The notes: generated by a model from the sequence alone, not told the origin. Counted from the stretch's first letter, positions 33,093 to 44,680 are shown. The stretch: 64,000 nucleotides of DNA from Chionoecetes opilio (GCA_016584305.1 JACEEZ010007257.1:227501-291500); one strand, 5' to 3'. Made by a program: numbers and translations.

Positions 33093-33455
33093 TTTTTTTT
33101 TTTTTTTTTTCTTTTTTTCCCAACCCCTATGCCTATAGCGCGTGTAGGCAGTGAGCTCCAGGGGTGGGATGGTAGGCCCTGGAGGCTCACTCGAGGGCTG
33201 GAGGGTTTGGCCCTCGCCAACTGGCGCGGGCAGGATTGTTATAGTGACGTCTGTGATTAGAGGCTCATGTCGCCCCCTGTGTCCTCCCATGCACTCACAG
33301 TCGAAGGTAGAGTTAATGGACAGGGCATGTGGGTGTTCTTAGGCCACTCGATGGTGCAGAAAGATTTCAAGTGGATTTATGGGTCTCACTCGGGATCAAA
33401 ACTCGGGTCTTCGAGAACGCCACCCGGTGACGCTAACCACTCTGCTACCGCCTCA
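33093..33455 (-). mobile_element. tRNA-derived SINE with intact head
   Basis: On the minus strand the head reads 'ggtagcagagtggttagcg' (A box) and, after about 30 bp, a degenerate 'gagttttgatccc' B box. The common body follows, then a tail of about 18 A residues. It lies inside the Tigger-like element at 33023-34494. Confidence 0.85.
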
Positions 33456-34131
33456 CTAAACTGCATCTCATGGTTTTCACTCGGCATATCATGCCCTCAC
33501 AACCTCTTCTGTGAACATGTAAACAGAAAGTCTGCAAAAAATAATGTATCTCGGCATATTGATGTTATAACTGCATCTCTTCGCTTACACTCGGCATATC
33601 GTCAGTCGCATAAAGTCGTATTTTTTTCCTTTTGATTTTTTCCTGCAGGCTCAGGCTCTTCAATTTCTTTTCCCTTCCTGCTGGAGACACCCTTGCATGA
33701 TGGAGCTGACATCTTGAAATACAGTACTGTATGATGTGATCCCAAAACACGTAAAATAAGTGGCAAAGTAAAGCAAAGGTCGGGAACCAGCGTGTAGGCT
33801 GTCAGCTGAGCCGTGTTTATGTCGTCAAAGCACCGTCTTGGATACGAATTCCGTTTTTTGTCTAAATTGAAAAAGGATTGGTTTCTGCTTCAAAAACACA
33901 ACAAGCTTGGTAGGAGCCGAAATAATAATCAATGCAAAACATTGCAAACAATATCACAAAGTAGTATAACACACATTTCAGCAAGTGTTATTGGATTGGG
34001 ATTCGTAATCCAAGACGGTGCTTGGGCGACAAAAACACGGCTCAGCCTACGCGCTGGTACCCGACCTTTGCTTTACTTTGCCACCTATTTTATGTGTTTT
34101 GGGATTACATCATACAGTACTGTATATCAAG

Positions 34132-34302
34132 ATGTCAGCTCCATCACGCAAGGGTGTCTCCAGCAGGAAGGGAATGAAATTGAAGAGCCTGAGCCTGTAG
34201 GAAAAGGTGAAAGTGCTGGCAAGGATGGATGCAGGTGCATCCATGCGTGCTATTTGTGCTGAGTTTGATATCAAATCCAGCACATTCTACCCGTTCATTG
34301 GT
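34132..34302 (+). pseudogene. Tigger-type transposase N-terminus, one stop
   Basis: The frame from ATG 34132 reads MSAPSRKGVSSRKG, then LKSLSL, a TAG stop, EKVKVLARMDAGASMRAICA and EFDIKSSTFY. This is the CENP-B-type helix-turn-helix that binds the element ends in Tigger/pogo transposases. The usual Gln codon before EKV is the stop. The DDE domain is absent. A GTAAG follows the last codons, so a splice donor is possible. A mirror copy of the start lies on the minus strand at about 33715-33640. Confidence 0.75.
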
Positions 34303-34784
34303 AAGTGTAGTTTTTATGCTTTTACAGTACTGTATTTACTTGTGTTTTTTTATTTATTTATTTTTTTTTTTTTTTTTTTTTATTATTTTTTTTTTTTTTA
34401 CCCATATCAGAGGAGGACATTGCATAACTCGGCACATTGAATAACTCGGCAAGGGCCAGAGCCCCTATCGTGCCGAGTTATAAGGCTTTTACTGTACTCA
34501 AGTCAGTGTGTGGGTAGGTGAGTGACTGACCTCCACTTTACATGCAGTCAGGTGCGTGAGTGAATAAGTGTTTACCTAGTGAAACAGACCCTTAGTTCTG
34601 TAGCTGGCTGTGTGGTGATTATGGCACAACTGGCAAGTCGATCAGCTTATGCGAGTGTTGCAGTTAGACGGTTATTTTATATATTGTGTGGTGGTGATCG
34701 TTCCTATTTAATACTGTTTACAGTCTGGCAGCTGTTTGAAATGGTGTATGGTGGTGATCGTTTCTATTTTGATACCGTCTGTAT

Positions 34785-37481
34785 TAGGGTGTCCCAAAAT
34801 GCAAAAGTTTTGAAATGTTGCACGCTCGTGTGTTATTCCGGTTTTCTCATAGTAAAACAGTATTGCGTTGAAATTTTGGGCGAATTGAGTAATGTTTAGG
34901 AGTCCCGACAAAGTGAACATTTAGGTGACGTGACTTGAATTTCAGGATTTTTCTAAATTTCCACTTATTTTCTCCCTCAGGTTATCAACATGGCAACAAG
35001 AGCCGCTAGTAATCTTTGGCTGATCGACAAGGCTCCAATCGATGAAATCACCGGAGCCCGGCTACCATCGAAGGAGCAGGTCCTCCTCCGCTACTACCAC
35101 CACCACCGGGAGATGGGGAAGACGGCGAGCGGGAGCAGGAAGGCGGTGGTGGAGGAGGTTCTCCCCTTCTGGTCGCGCGCCGGGATTCCGACAACTACAG
35201 TAATACACGCTGGCATGAAGCTGTCAAAGCTGGCAAAGGCGTACAATGACCTCAAGAAGAACAAGAACAAAGACAGGCCGAAACATCGTATGGATGAGGA
35301 GATTTTCAAAGGAGACCTCCAAGAAATCTTCGACCTCACACACTCCTCCTCTCTCCAACGGGCAGACGTGAAGGACGAGGACAAGGAGTTCCTACGGAGT
35401 CAGAGAGAAGACAGAGGGGAATCATCCATGGCTGGAATTGACCTCGTGACAGCGAAGAAGGTGGAGAAGCAGGTCGAGCGCAGAACTCGACTCAAGCGGC
35501 TCCGGGAACGTGAAGACAGCGACATTGCCAGGCTGACTGCAAGGGCGGAAATCCCAAGCCAAAGCAGTAGCAGCAGCAGCAGTCCTGTGTCGACGACGTC
35601 ATCACCGGCTCGTGGATCCCGAAGCCAGAGGAAAAAACTCAAACAGTCGCCATCGATCTCCGTGAAGGATCTTAACCTCATTCAACTTGGGATCGAGAGA
35701 AGTTGTCGGTGCGGCAAGGGAACTCAACGTTCGCAGCTACCGCTCAAGTTCTTGGAATGGACATTGGGAGTATGGCGGTCTCGAAGAGCACGGTCCATCG
35801 AGCACGAATTGCGGGGAGAGAGCAAGCCGCCGAGAAGATCGTGGAACTGCGGAACCAGGAGATACCTGAGAGGTTGGTCCTGCATTGGGACGGAAAACTC
35901 CTCCCGTCCCTCTCTGGCGATACGGAGGACCGCATCGCCGTCCTCCTCACAGGGGAAGATGACGCTGAGTTCCTTCTTGGGGTCCCGGCAAGCTCGGATT
36001 AGACTGGCAGAAACGTGGCTGCAGTGGTCTTGAAGGAGGTGGACGAAGCGGGCGTCAGGGACAAGATCATCGCCTTCTGTTTCGACACCACGGCTTCGAA
36101 CACTGGCATGGTGCAAGGTGCTTGCATTCGGATTGAGCAAGAAACTCGGACGAAGCTTGCTTTGGTTGGCCTGCCGCCATCATGTCCACGAGGTGATCCT
36201 CAAGGATGTCTTCGAAGCCAGCCTCGGCTCTTCCTCTGGTCCTGACATTGGAATCTTCAAACGACTCCGTGATCGATGGTCCTTCGTGGATTCCTCGCAG
36301 AGAGAGACGGTGGAAACATCGGAGGACCTCGTAGAGTTCTTCGCCACCAATGACACTGCCAGCAAGCTGAAGGACGACGCATTGGCCTTCCTGAAGGAGG
36401 CTCTGATGTCGAAGAACCATCTCAGGGAGGACTATGAAGAACTTCTCCGTCTCTCCTACCTGTTCCTCGGTGGTGAAGGTCCAGCCAAACCATTCCGCCG
36501 TCCTGGAGCTCTCCATCAAGCCCGGTGGATGGCCAAGGCCATCTACTGCCTCAAGCTTCAGATGCTGAAATCCCAGCTGTCGCTGACTGGTCGAGAGAAG
36601 GCCGGAGTGGAATGAGTGGCCCTCTTCGTTGCTCTGGTGTACTGCAAGCAATGGCATGAGGCACCGATCTCTGTGAAAGCTCCGTTGAACGACGTGCTCT
36701 TCCTCGAGATCCTCAAGACATACCCTGACCAAACCGTTGCCAAGGCAGCAGAACAAGCCTGCGACGCCACCTGTGGTACGTTTCCGAGGAAAACGCGGGA
36801 CTGGCCTTCTTTGACTCAAAGAGATTGATGTGGAGGAGAAGAAGCAGATGGTCAAGGCATTGGACAAGCCCACCTCGAAGAAGGAACTCAAGCGATTGGA
36901 GGGAAAAAAGATGACGATGTCTTCCTCCCTCTCGTCCTTCGTCACTTCGAAGACACGGTCCTTCTTTCAGAAACTCGATGCGGACGAGGGCTTCCTGGCA
37001 AAGGACCCGGCATTGTGGGAGGAGGACGACCGATTCAAGGACGCTCGGAAACGGGCACTTGGCCTCCGAGTGGTCAACGATGCCGCGGAGCGGGGCATCG
37101 CCCTAGTCCAGCGCTACCTGGGGTCCACGAAGTCGGCCGCACAGGAGAAGTATCTTCTCCAGTTAGTCCACCACCATCGGAAACTTGTGGGGTGGGAAAA
37201 GAAGGAGGACCTTCAAAAGAAGGCTTTCTGAATGGAAACAATGAAAACTGTCTGTTTTGGTTTCCATATAAGTTTCTTTCTAAAAATGTGGGATGTTTTG
37301 AGTTTTTTCTTTGTTTTTTAAGGTTATTAGAAAATTGTTCAGTTTGTCGCGACCCCTAAATATTCTCCGAATTTATTCTAATTTCACAGGAACTCTTATG
37401 CATGTGTGAACAGAAGTAAAACACGAGCAAGTGAAAAAAACATGTTTCAATTTTTTCCCTCTATGATCTTGGGACACCCTA
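34785..37481 (+). mobile_element. hAT-like DNA transposon, copy 2
   Basis: The ends are TAGGGTGTCCCAAAAT and, reverse complemented, TAGGGTGTCCCAAGAT. The flanks gtctgtat (34777-34784) and gtctttat (37482-37489) are 7/8 identical. Subterminal inverted repeats at about 34875-34920 and 37335-37375 share 'atttaggggtcgcgac'-like sequence, which also resembles the subterminal repeat of copy 1. Length is 2697 bp, close to the other copies. Confidence 0.9.
34990..37231 (+). pseudogene. hAT-like transposase, copy 2 (frameshifted)
   Basis: ATG 34990 follows an acceptor (ttttctccctcag) by nine bases. The N-terminal block (34990-about 35690) has LPSKEQVLLRYY, RAGIPTTTV and EDKEFLRSQRED, then a Ser-rich, basic linker. 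Shifting frames then give LVLHWDGKLLPSL (first Asp, about 35875), FCFDTTASNTG (second Asp, about 36080), LLWLACRHHVHEV (C-x-H, about 36160), PGALHQARWMAKAIYCLK and finally VVNDAAERGIALVQ (candidate Glu, about 37075). At least three shifts and a stop at 36613 disable it. The gene lies in an SH3BP5 intron, in the same direction. Confidence 0.87.
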
Positions 37482-37498
37482 GTCTTTATATATGTGAG

Positions 37499-37836
37499 TT
37501 TTTTTATATCTATACATTTGTGCCTATAGCACCTGTAGACAGTGACCTCCAGGGCTCAGATGGTAGGCCCTGGAAGTTCATTTGAAGGCTGTGATGGTTG
37601 GCCCTCGCCTGTGGTGGCGCAAGCAGGATTTTTATAGTGACGCCTGTGATCACAGTTTCATGCTGCCCTCCTGTGTCCTCCGATGGACTTGCAATCGAAG
37701 GTAGAGTTAATGGGCAGCATGTGGGTGTTCTTAGGTCACTCAAAAGATTTTAAGTGGATTTTTGGTTTTCATCGGGGATCGAACTCTGGTTACCGAGAAT
37801 GCCACTCGGAGACGCTAACCACTCTGCTACCACCAC
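37499..37836 (-). mobile_element. tRNA-derived SINE with intact head
   Basis: On the minus strand the head reads 'ggtagcagagtggttagcg' (A box) and, after about 30 bp, 'agttcgatccc' (B box), the polymerase III promoter of a tRNA-derived SINE. The body and a short A/T tail follow. It is the clearest head in the window. Confidence 0.88.
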
Positions 37837-37849
37837 CGCAAACGTGAGT

Positions 37850-38690
37850 TTTACAGTCAAGTTCCCCAAACATGCTAACGTGAATCTATTATAACACGGT
37901 AAAGACAAAATATCCAGTCAGTCTTTAACGCGGTTAAGTTTGTGTTTAGCCAAAGTGATGGCTTTGGATTGATGGCTTTGGGACGTCACATCCGCCCGAT
38001 GCTGCCGCTTCCGCTCACTATCGCCTCCTCCTCGTTTTCACCACCAACGCCATGTTCAGAACAATAATGGCACTTCGATAGCTACCCGAGGATGACCCAC
38101 GGTGCAAGAGGCGTGCCCTGACCTTGCAACATAAGGGGCAAGTACTGGACATGCTAGAGGAGGGTCAGGGAGAGGAACGGGAACACAGACAAGCAGGCGG
38201 GAGAGGTTATGAGTGTGGGAGTAAGATGGCTTCTTTCTCTGGCTGAGAGGCTCATGGACTGTTGGAGAAGAGGTGGATCCTCAGGCAGAACGTGCCTTTT
38301 GGTGGTGGTGGTTTGTTATTGTGAATCAGCTGATTGGGCGGTGGTGGTGGTTTGTTATTGTGAATCAGCTGATTGGGCGGTGGTGGTGGTTTGTTATTTT
38401 AATCCAGTTGGGATACTGAACAGCCTATACTCTGTTCTGTTCAGGCGGTACATGAACAAGAGACAGCAGGCAAGTTGTACTGTACCAGTGTTCATGTGCA
38501 CATATGTGTTGTTCAAATAAACACATTCACAAGAAGCATCTTTGATATAGAAGTCCTCAAACCCCTGAGGTAGGTCAAAGGGTGGAAGTCTGGGATATCC
38601 CGGAACCAATTGATAACTTTCAATCTTATAAACCCATTATTTTAGAGTTTGTTGTGTCTAATGCATTTTTGTCAAACGCGGCAAGTTTAC
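37850..38690 (+). mobile_element. Tigger-like remnant with transposase start
   Basis: TACAGTCAAGTTCCCC at about 37855 looks like a Tigger-like end. At about 38100-38180 the frame encodes KRRALTLQHKGQVLDMLEEG, the start of a CENP-B-type helix-turn-helix. The other end could not be matched confidently. The region includes a 39-bp tandem repeat. Confidence 0.45.
38301..38395. repeat. 39-bp tandem repeat, about 2.5 copies
   Basis: The unit 'gtggtggtggtttgttattg' + 'tgaatcagctgattgggcg' occurs twice, followed by a partial third copy. Confidence 0.9.
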
Positions 38691-38699
38691 GATACCAAT

Positions 38700-39288
38700 T
38701 ACCGTATTTTACGGCTTATAAGACGTAAATATTTTTCCCCTAAAAAATACCCTGAAAAATATTCATGCATCTTCCAAGACGAATGTTGTAGGAGATTAGC
38801 TTAGGTAGCTATTCAATTCAGCCTCTTATATGATGTAACCTCAGTACTTACCTGTTACAAGTATTTCGTATACCATAAGACATTCAAATCAACTAATCTG
38901 TCCTCACGCTGTGATGTTTATTTACTACGGTACTGGAGGGAGCCATTCCGCCTCGGCAGATTGGCGCCAACCATCGTCTACTAGTGTTGATGTATCATTT
39001 ACCACCAGGCTGTCATACGTATCACAAACTCTTTTCAGTCCTGGAAATTATCATCCATGGCAAATTCATCAAAATGATTTACTTATACTATCACATACAA
39101 GCTAGAAATTGTACGATACGCCAAACAACATGGGAACAGAGCAGCAGAAAGACACTTCGGACCAGCACCTACCGAGAAAATTGGTGGATTTTACTACCGC
39201 TTACCAGTAGAAAATCTTTTTTTTTCTTTTTTTCTTAGAAGTTTCCTTCCAAAATAATGGTGCGTCTTATAAGCCGTAAAATACGATA
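38700..39288. mobile_element. MITE, ends TAYCGTATTTTACGGCTTAT
   Basis: The left end is TACCGTATTTTACGGCTTAT and the right end, reverse complemented, TATCGTATTTTACGGCTTAT. Both are followed by AAGACG, and TA is duplicated at the borders. No coding region. It ends about 90 bp before the last SH3BP5 exon. A single end of the same family lies at about 31680-31715. Confidence 0.82.
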
Positions 39289-39380
39289 CCCGCTTTTCGT
39301 ACCTACCTCACTGTATTCATATATATAAAGGCATTTACACACTAATATGATTATAAACTTTTTCTTCTTTGCCTTTTCAG

Positions 39381-40118
39381 TACTGGGAATCCTTAAGAGA
39401 GAAGTTAGAACAGTTGGAGGTGGAGGTGAATGATGATAAGTGCCTAGCGACAGAAACAACAAAGATGTTCAGCCTTGAGTCTCATGAACGTGGAGAGAGA
39501 AGTGTGACTGGCAGCAGTGATGCACCTGGCTTTAAAGAGGTGAGATTTGTGAGTGGGCAAAGGTGCAGTCAGGAATCAAAGAGTGATGGACTGAGCTCCT
39601 CTGATGGAGTGGCAGAGTCACCTGATGACTCGGCACCAGTGGAGAGTGTGTCATCCACTTGTACGCCTTCAAATTTTGGTGAAAAAAACGTAACAGATAA
39701 ATTCACCAAAGGACGAAGAACCCCTCCAGGAAGCTGTGTGGATATTACAGATGAATTAGAGGGCTCCACAGGGTCTCCCACTGAGCTTTCTGGTTTTGGT
39801 GCAGCAGAAGATGGTGAATCTTTTAAAGTAAGTGAATCCAAGGAAATGTCTGTACAGTTTGTAAAAAATCATATAGCACATGCAACTTGTAGTGATGCCA
39901 GTGAGATACGCATTACAGAAGGATGCAAGATGGTCACAGATGAATTGAAAATTATTGAACTTGAGGATGTAGAGGGAGTGTATGAAGGTAATCTTTATGA
40001 TGGTAATGCAAAAGAAGAAGGAGATGGGTCCTCTTCCCCTCCACCAACCCCATGTAAGCCAAGCAGAAGTTTGACTGTGATTGTGGAAGAGCTGGAGCAC
40101 TGTGCCCTGCCTGAATAG
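39381..40118 (+). CDS. SH3BP5: SH3BP5 (Sab) last exon
   Basis: The exon opens after the acceptor gccttttcag with YWESLREKLEQLE and is open for 245 codons to TAG at 40116-40118. It encodes the C-terminal tail, which is acidic and Ser-rich (SGSSDAPG-, SSSDGVAESPDDSAP-like stretches) and probably disordered, as in vertebrate SH3BP5. It contains TVIVEELEHCALPE at the end. A GTAAGT at about 39828 could act as a donor, but the frame stays open and ends in a plausible stop, so I keep one exon. The phase matches exon c. The JNK-docking motif of mammals could not be pinned down. Confidence 0.85.
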   Translation, partial: YWESLREKLEQLEVEVNDDKCLATETTKMFSLESHERGERSVTGSSDAPGFKEVRFVSGQRCSQESKSDGLSSSDGVAESPDDSAPVESVSSTCTPSNFGEKNVTDKFTKGRRTPPGSCVDITDELEGSTGSPTELSGFGAAEDGESFKVSESKEMSVQFVKNHIAHATCSDASEIRITEGCKMVTDELKIIELEDVEGVYEGNLYDGNAKEEGDGSSSPPPTPCKPSRSLTVIVEELEHCALPE

Positions 40119-40976
40119 TTACTTTTAACATAGACATTACACAAGTTGAGTTGTTACTGAATGACACCTGTGATACTAACATTATGGATGGCAAGTGTAA
40201 TGAATATAGATGTGGAGGATTTGGCAAAATATATAAAAGGGAGGGCATTTATGGTGGTAAAACTGAACATATTTAGTTGGTTTGGTTACCTTGACAGATG
40301 ATGAGGAGAAAGTAATAACAAAAAGGGTATGCAAGAATAGGTATCATAAATGATGGTATTGCAAGAGAATATATAATGGATGGACAAGAGTGTTACATTA
40401 TATAAGAAGGAAAGAGGATGGGAGAGTTAGGATTAGTATGAAATTATAAGATAAATTGATAGGGACAAGTGATGATCTCTTTTATAGCCACCCCTTTAAA
40501 GGAACTTTTAAAGAACAGGTGTCAGAATAGGTAGAGAGATGGACAAACCATGTTATGGAAAAGAAATCCTTATATGTATTGTAGTTAGATCAAAGTTTTT
40601 ACAATACGTACTATGTAGGTTTTGGGATCCAACTTTCTTATCTAGATGAATATTTTCAGTTACAAAAATATTTATCTATTTGTCTGCTTTTCTACATGTT
40701 TTGTTTCCAAAATACCTGGCCTTTCGAACAAGTGGGCTGGCATATACAAAAAGTTTTTTGTGGTAATTGATACTACTAGGGGAAGGGATCCTAACCTTCT
40801 TGCTGTCATCCCTTTTCCCTTTTAGTGCCTCCTATGACACGCAGGGAGCAGGGAGACGTGTTTTCTGTGCCCTGTGCCTCAGGGCTGGCTGGCTTTATAG
40901 TAAACCACTAAGGCTGACTGCACTACAGTGTAGTAGTGGGCTGTGAGGTTGTGACATCCCTATGCCATTAGTACTG
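40119..40976 (+). other. SH3BP5 3' UTR and downstream DNA
   Basis: No clear AATAAA signal was found close to the stop, so the transcript end is unknown. Nothing coding was seen. Confidence 0.45.
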
Positions 40977-40978
40977 TA

Positions 40979-41603
40979 GTTTCGGTGTGTAAGATGCACC
41001 ATTGTATAAGACATATGTACCTCTATTTTCAAGACTTCTGGTTAAAAAAAAATCCTATTTTTATTTATTCATTTCTCAACATCAGCATTATCTTATATTA
41101 TTCTTTAGCATAATAGCTATTTCAAATGAGAGTCTGTACATTGGGATGCAGGGCAGAATAGTGGGACACTTTCATACTGTCATGAGTGATAAAAGGGGTG
41201 TGTTATAGATGATGTGGTGTAAGGGAGCAAGAGTAAGTCCCGGTGCATATTGTGACAATGCAGGGCAGGGCAGCTCAGAATTTTATATCTAGCTATTTCC
41301 AAAGGGAGTAAATGATAGATTGAAAGATTGAAAGTATATTGCTGCAAATATTACAAGAGTGTGCATCCCAATATGCAGACTCATGAAGTAAGTAGATACA
41401 GAAACTTGTGGTGCCCTTGCCCTGTGTTGTGTCTTGGTGTGCCCCAGGTCTAATGGTTGGTTGTGGTAGTTTCTAATCCTTGCTGTACAAGTTACGATAT
41501 TCCTAGGGAGGCATAAACTTTTTGACCTTTGGTGTATAGGATGGAAGGTGGTTTTAAGAACTGATTTACTGAAAAAAGGTGTCTTATACACTGAAAACTG
41601 GTA
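40979..41603. mobile_element. MITE with GTGTRTAAGA ends
   Basis: The left end 'gtttcggtgtgtaagatgc' and the reverse-complemented right end 'cagttttcagtgtataagac' agree over about 18 bp with a few mismatches, and a TA precedes the left end. It is non-coding and about 625 bp. Moderately diverged. Confidence 0.6.
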
Positions 41604-41999
41604 TCATTTGCTAAAATTTAAATTAGTGTTGATATATTGAATGTATTTATTACATAGTACAACATATTACCTTATATGTTTTCAATGAGTTTTTAAGAGG
41701 AGTTTGAGTACTAATGCTTCATGCTTACGTATATGTGTTCTTCGACTGATCAGAAAATTGGGTGTGACGCAATCAGTTTGTGCCAAATTATTTATTGGTT
41801 TTGGAAAAGTGTTTGAATTGCTAAAAAGCATACGTATGTTGCACTTATCTATTTTTCTTTTGTGTTCATGTATAGTCAATCATCTCAGGAAAAAGAACTG
41901 GCTTGTTAACTACAATTAGCATTGGTGTTTTGTTTAAAAAATAAGTTATGTACTATGTGCTCATGGTGTCATGGGGGGGAGGGGGTCTTCTTACTTGCC

Positions 42000-42380
42000 T
42001 TCTATCTTCTCTCTTACTCTTGCTTGCTGTTGTGGTATTCTGAGGGGGATTCCTGAAGGGGCAGTCTGGGTCAAGGGGGAGATTTATTAGTGCCCTGTTG
42101 ATAGAGACTTGCAAGTGGCCGTATTATGGAGCCATGTGATGCGTCCATGGGGGTTACGGCCGGGCCCGACAGAGGCTTCACATTGCCCTGGGCCACAGTT
42201 ACCTTTTGAAATCCTGTCAGTATCTCCTTCCAACAGACACCTGACTCATTTTGGTAATCATAATTCGGAAATAAATAATTTCCTTTTTCCTTGCTCGGTG
42301 AGGATTCGAACCTACGCTCTTACCAGATTTGGCATGTTAACCACTCGCGGGTTAACCGACTACGCCAAAGGGTACTTACT
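42000..42380 (-). mobile_element. Third tRNA-like SINE head or tRNA pseudogene
   Basis: On the minus strand at 42380-42290 'ggcgtagtcggttaaccc' (A-box-like) is followed by 'aggttcgaatcctcac' (B box). The spacing is longer than in a normal tRNA and no acceptor stem pairs, so a SINE head is more likely than a gene. The body downstream to about 42000 is not recognised. Confidence 0.5.
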
Positions 42381-42388
42381 GCTTGGTA

Positions 42389-42756
42389 CAGGTTGAAGTT
42401 CCCAAACTCGGCATCCCAAGACTCGGCAACACCCAAAACTCGGCTATGGTTCCGGATTTTCCAAAACACGGCAGAACACCCAAAACCCGGCGCGTAGAGT
42501 TGTGTACACTGTTATTTTGTGTACTTCTACAGGTCTGTTATTGGTATTATGGCTCCCAAACTTCCAGGAACACCTACTGGTGGAAGTGAAAAGAAAAGGA
42601 AGAATAATGTGTTAATTATTTCTGAGAAAATTGACCTTTTGAAGAAGTTGGATGGCCCTTTTTCCCCTTAATATATCTACGTTCTAAAAGTCGGAAAATT
42701 CCATTACTCGGCTCAGCGCTGGTCCCGAGGTTGCCAAGTTTGGGGACTTTAACCTG
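42389..42756. mobile_element. Tigger/pogo-like MITE (family 5, ACTCGGC words)
   Basis: The ends are CAGGTTGAAGTTCCCAAACT and, reverse complemented, CAGGTTAAAGTCCCCAAACT. ACTCGGC is repeated three times near the left end. At 42549-42660 the frame MAPKLPGTPTGGSEKKRKN then ISEKIDLLKKLDG is a Tigger-type transposase N-terminus. The rest of the transposase has been deleted. Confidence 0.82.
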
Positions 42757-43430
42757 TGTAGCGGTTCCGGGGATTTTTATGCATTACAATGAATGTACTA
42801 CAGCACATCAATCAGAGGGATCCTTATAAGTACATAAGGAGACTGCTAAAGGTTGGATGACCTACTCAAGACAACTCATTTAAGACCAGTCATCTCTGTC
42901 CAGCTTGTGGTTTTCACTAGATCAAGAAACCCTTTGTAGTTGCACACAGACTTGTAAGTGTGTTGTATTGGCTTTTTTTTTTTTTTATGTTATTCAGTAT
43001 ATATTCACCGACTGGCCGGGCTATTTTGAGTCCTCCGGAACAGATGTCATTGGTTTATTGGTTGGTCCGTGCATCTTTAACAGTATCAGGAGTGGATGTT
43101 GAACAGAGCCTTTTTATAAGATATGCATGTCATTTCTGAACACCACTTTCACATTAGCATTCGCCTCTCAAATGCATGAACATGGGTCTTGATGCTACCT
43201 CAAAGTGGGAATGAGTATGCATTCCTGCATTAAGGAAAGATGTTCTAATATATTTTTCCGGTACATCTCCAGTTAAATTTTCATAAAGGTATCTCTGTTC
43301 ATTATTAATTAACTATATTTGTTTATACCACATCTGTTTATCATATGAAAGACATCATTTACCTATATATTACATATTAATGTTTACAAGAGACATCATT
43401 TTAGAAAATTTCCGAAAATTTTCCGAAAAT

Positions 43431-44306
43431 GGCCGATTTCTCGGTCCTTTGGTAAGCTCCCTAACCAAAAGTCTTACCAACCTGGTAACAATCCTTACTA
43501 ACAAAGAGATCCGATTTCTCAGTCGTTGTTTACTGAATTCGGAGCTCCCCAACATGGTAAGAATCCCAACGAAACAAAGACGGCAGATTCGGTACTGTTG
43601 GTATGCCTGAGTGGCGGAAAATGTAAACATTCCATCCAAAGTCAGTAAATAATTACTATTTACACACATATAAATAATAACAACGATTATTTATAATATT
43701 TTACTTTAATTTATTAATTATATTTTGTTATTTAATTATATATAAATTATATTATATTAAATTATATATAATTAAAAAATTTATTTATAATTATTACTTT
43801 TATTTGTAATAACAACTTCACATATAACCACTTGTGTATATATTACGCATATGTACCTACAATATTACTGAAGTATGGAAGAATATAGCGTGACAGATAA
43901 AATAATTAATTAAGGCAGATGGCCGTGAAAAATATGTTGTCTGCTTGACAGCTGGTGACGTGCATTCACCGTGGCCATCCAAGTTCTTCTAAGCTTTTCT
44001 CCTTTCATTAAAACCCTCTTATCATGTTGATGCATTGTCTGATCATTTTTTTCATCTTATTCAGAAGAAAATATAACCATATGGAAGAATTAATTTGTGG
44101 TATTTGATAAATAATTGCATTAGTAAGCTTCGTTGGGGAGGCACTAGGCTGCCCAACTCGGCGTTACCAAAGGTTCCAATCTATGGTATCGATACAAACT
44201 AATGGCGGCGCAAAAGACGACTGAGAAATCGGATTTATTGTTGGTGATGACAATGGCCACTCATTGGTAAGGATCCCAACGAAAGGGAACGACTGAGAAA
44301 TCGGCC
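43431..44306. mobile_element. MITE with GGCCGATTTCTCRGTC ends
   Basis: The left end GGCCGATTTCTCGGTC and the reverse-complemented right end GGCCGATTTCTCAGTC differ at one base. Internal copies of the same word occur near both ends (for example 43511 and 44219). No coding capacity and no clear target duplication; the superfamily is unknown. Confidence 0.65.
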
Positions 44307-44435
44307 CATAGACTTCAAGTGCTTCAAGATTTGACTTCACAGTAAAGCTGGCTTGACATTTATGAACCATAAGAAAGGAAAACATGTAGCCAAAGTAAAT
44401 TGACTCGTCTTGCCTTAAGTATGAAACCTTGATCT

Positions 44436-44680
44436 GCAGTAAACCCTCTCTAATTCGAACTAATTGGGGGGAGACCTGGGTCGAATTAGCTGAAAGTCCG
44501 AATGATCCAATGGTTACCTCTAGCCCCTCCACACAATAAGAACTCACTAAAACATGCTAGCACAGATTGTAGTACTTATACTCATCAATGTCATCAACAT
44601 CATCATCTGTACAGATCAAGCATCTGGGAGGGAGGAAAAAATGGATGCAGATGTCACAGGAAACCTAACTTAATTTCTTT
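44436..44680 (-). pseudogene. Tigger C-terminal remnant next to a LINE-A scrap
   Basis: 'taaaccctctctaattcgaac' at about 44440 looks like one Tigger-type end. Minus-strand codons at about 44610-44560 give DDVDDIDEY, like the acidic end of Tigger transposases. From about 44620 to 44675 the sequence matches LINE-A ('ggaggaaaaaatggatgcag'). Both are short scraps. Confidence 0.45.

Larger units (their letters stand above)
33023..34494. mobile_element. Tigger/pogo-like element (family 4, TAACTCGG words)
   Basis: The ends are CAGTAAAATCCTTATAACTC and, reverse complemented, CAGTAAAAGCCTTATAACTC, with TA on both sides (33021-33022, 34495-34496). TAACTCGGC is repeated about three times near the left end and again near the right. 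Inside are a SINE (33093-33455), an inverted duplication of the transposase start (33640-33852 against 34002-34206) and a transposase N-terminus. Confidence 0.88.

Noticed and set aside
42290..42380. A functional tRNA gene on the minus strand
   Set aside because: A and B boxes are present but no acceptor stem or normal spacing; it reads as a SINE head.
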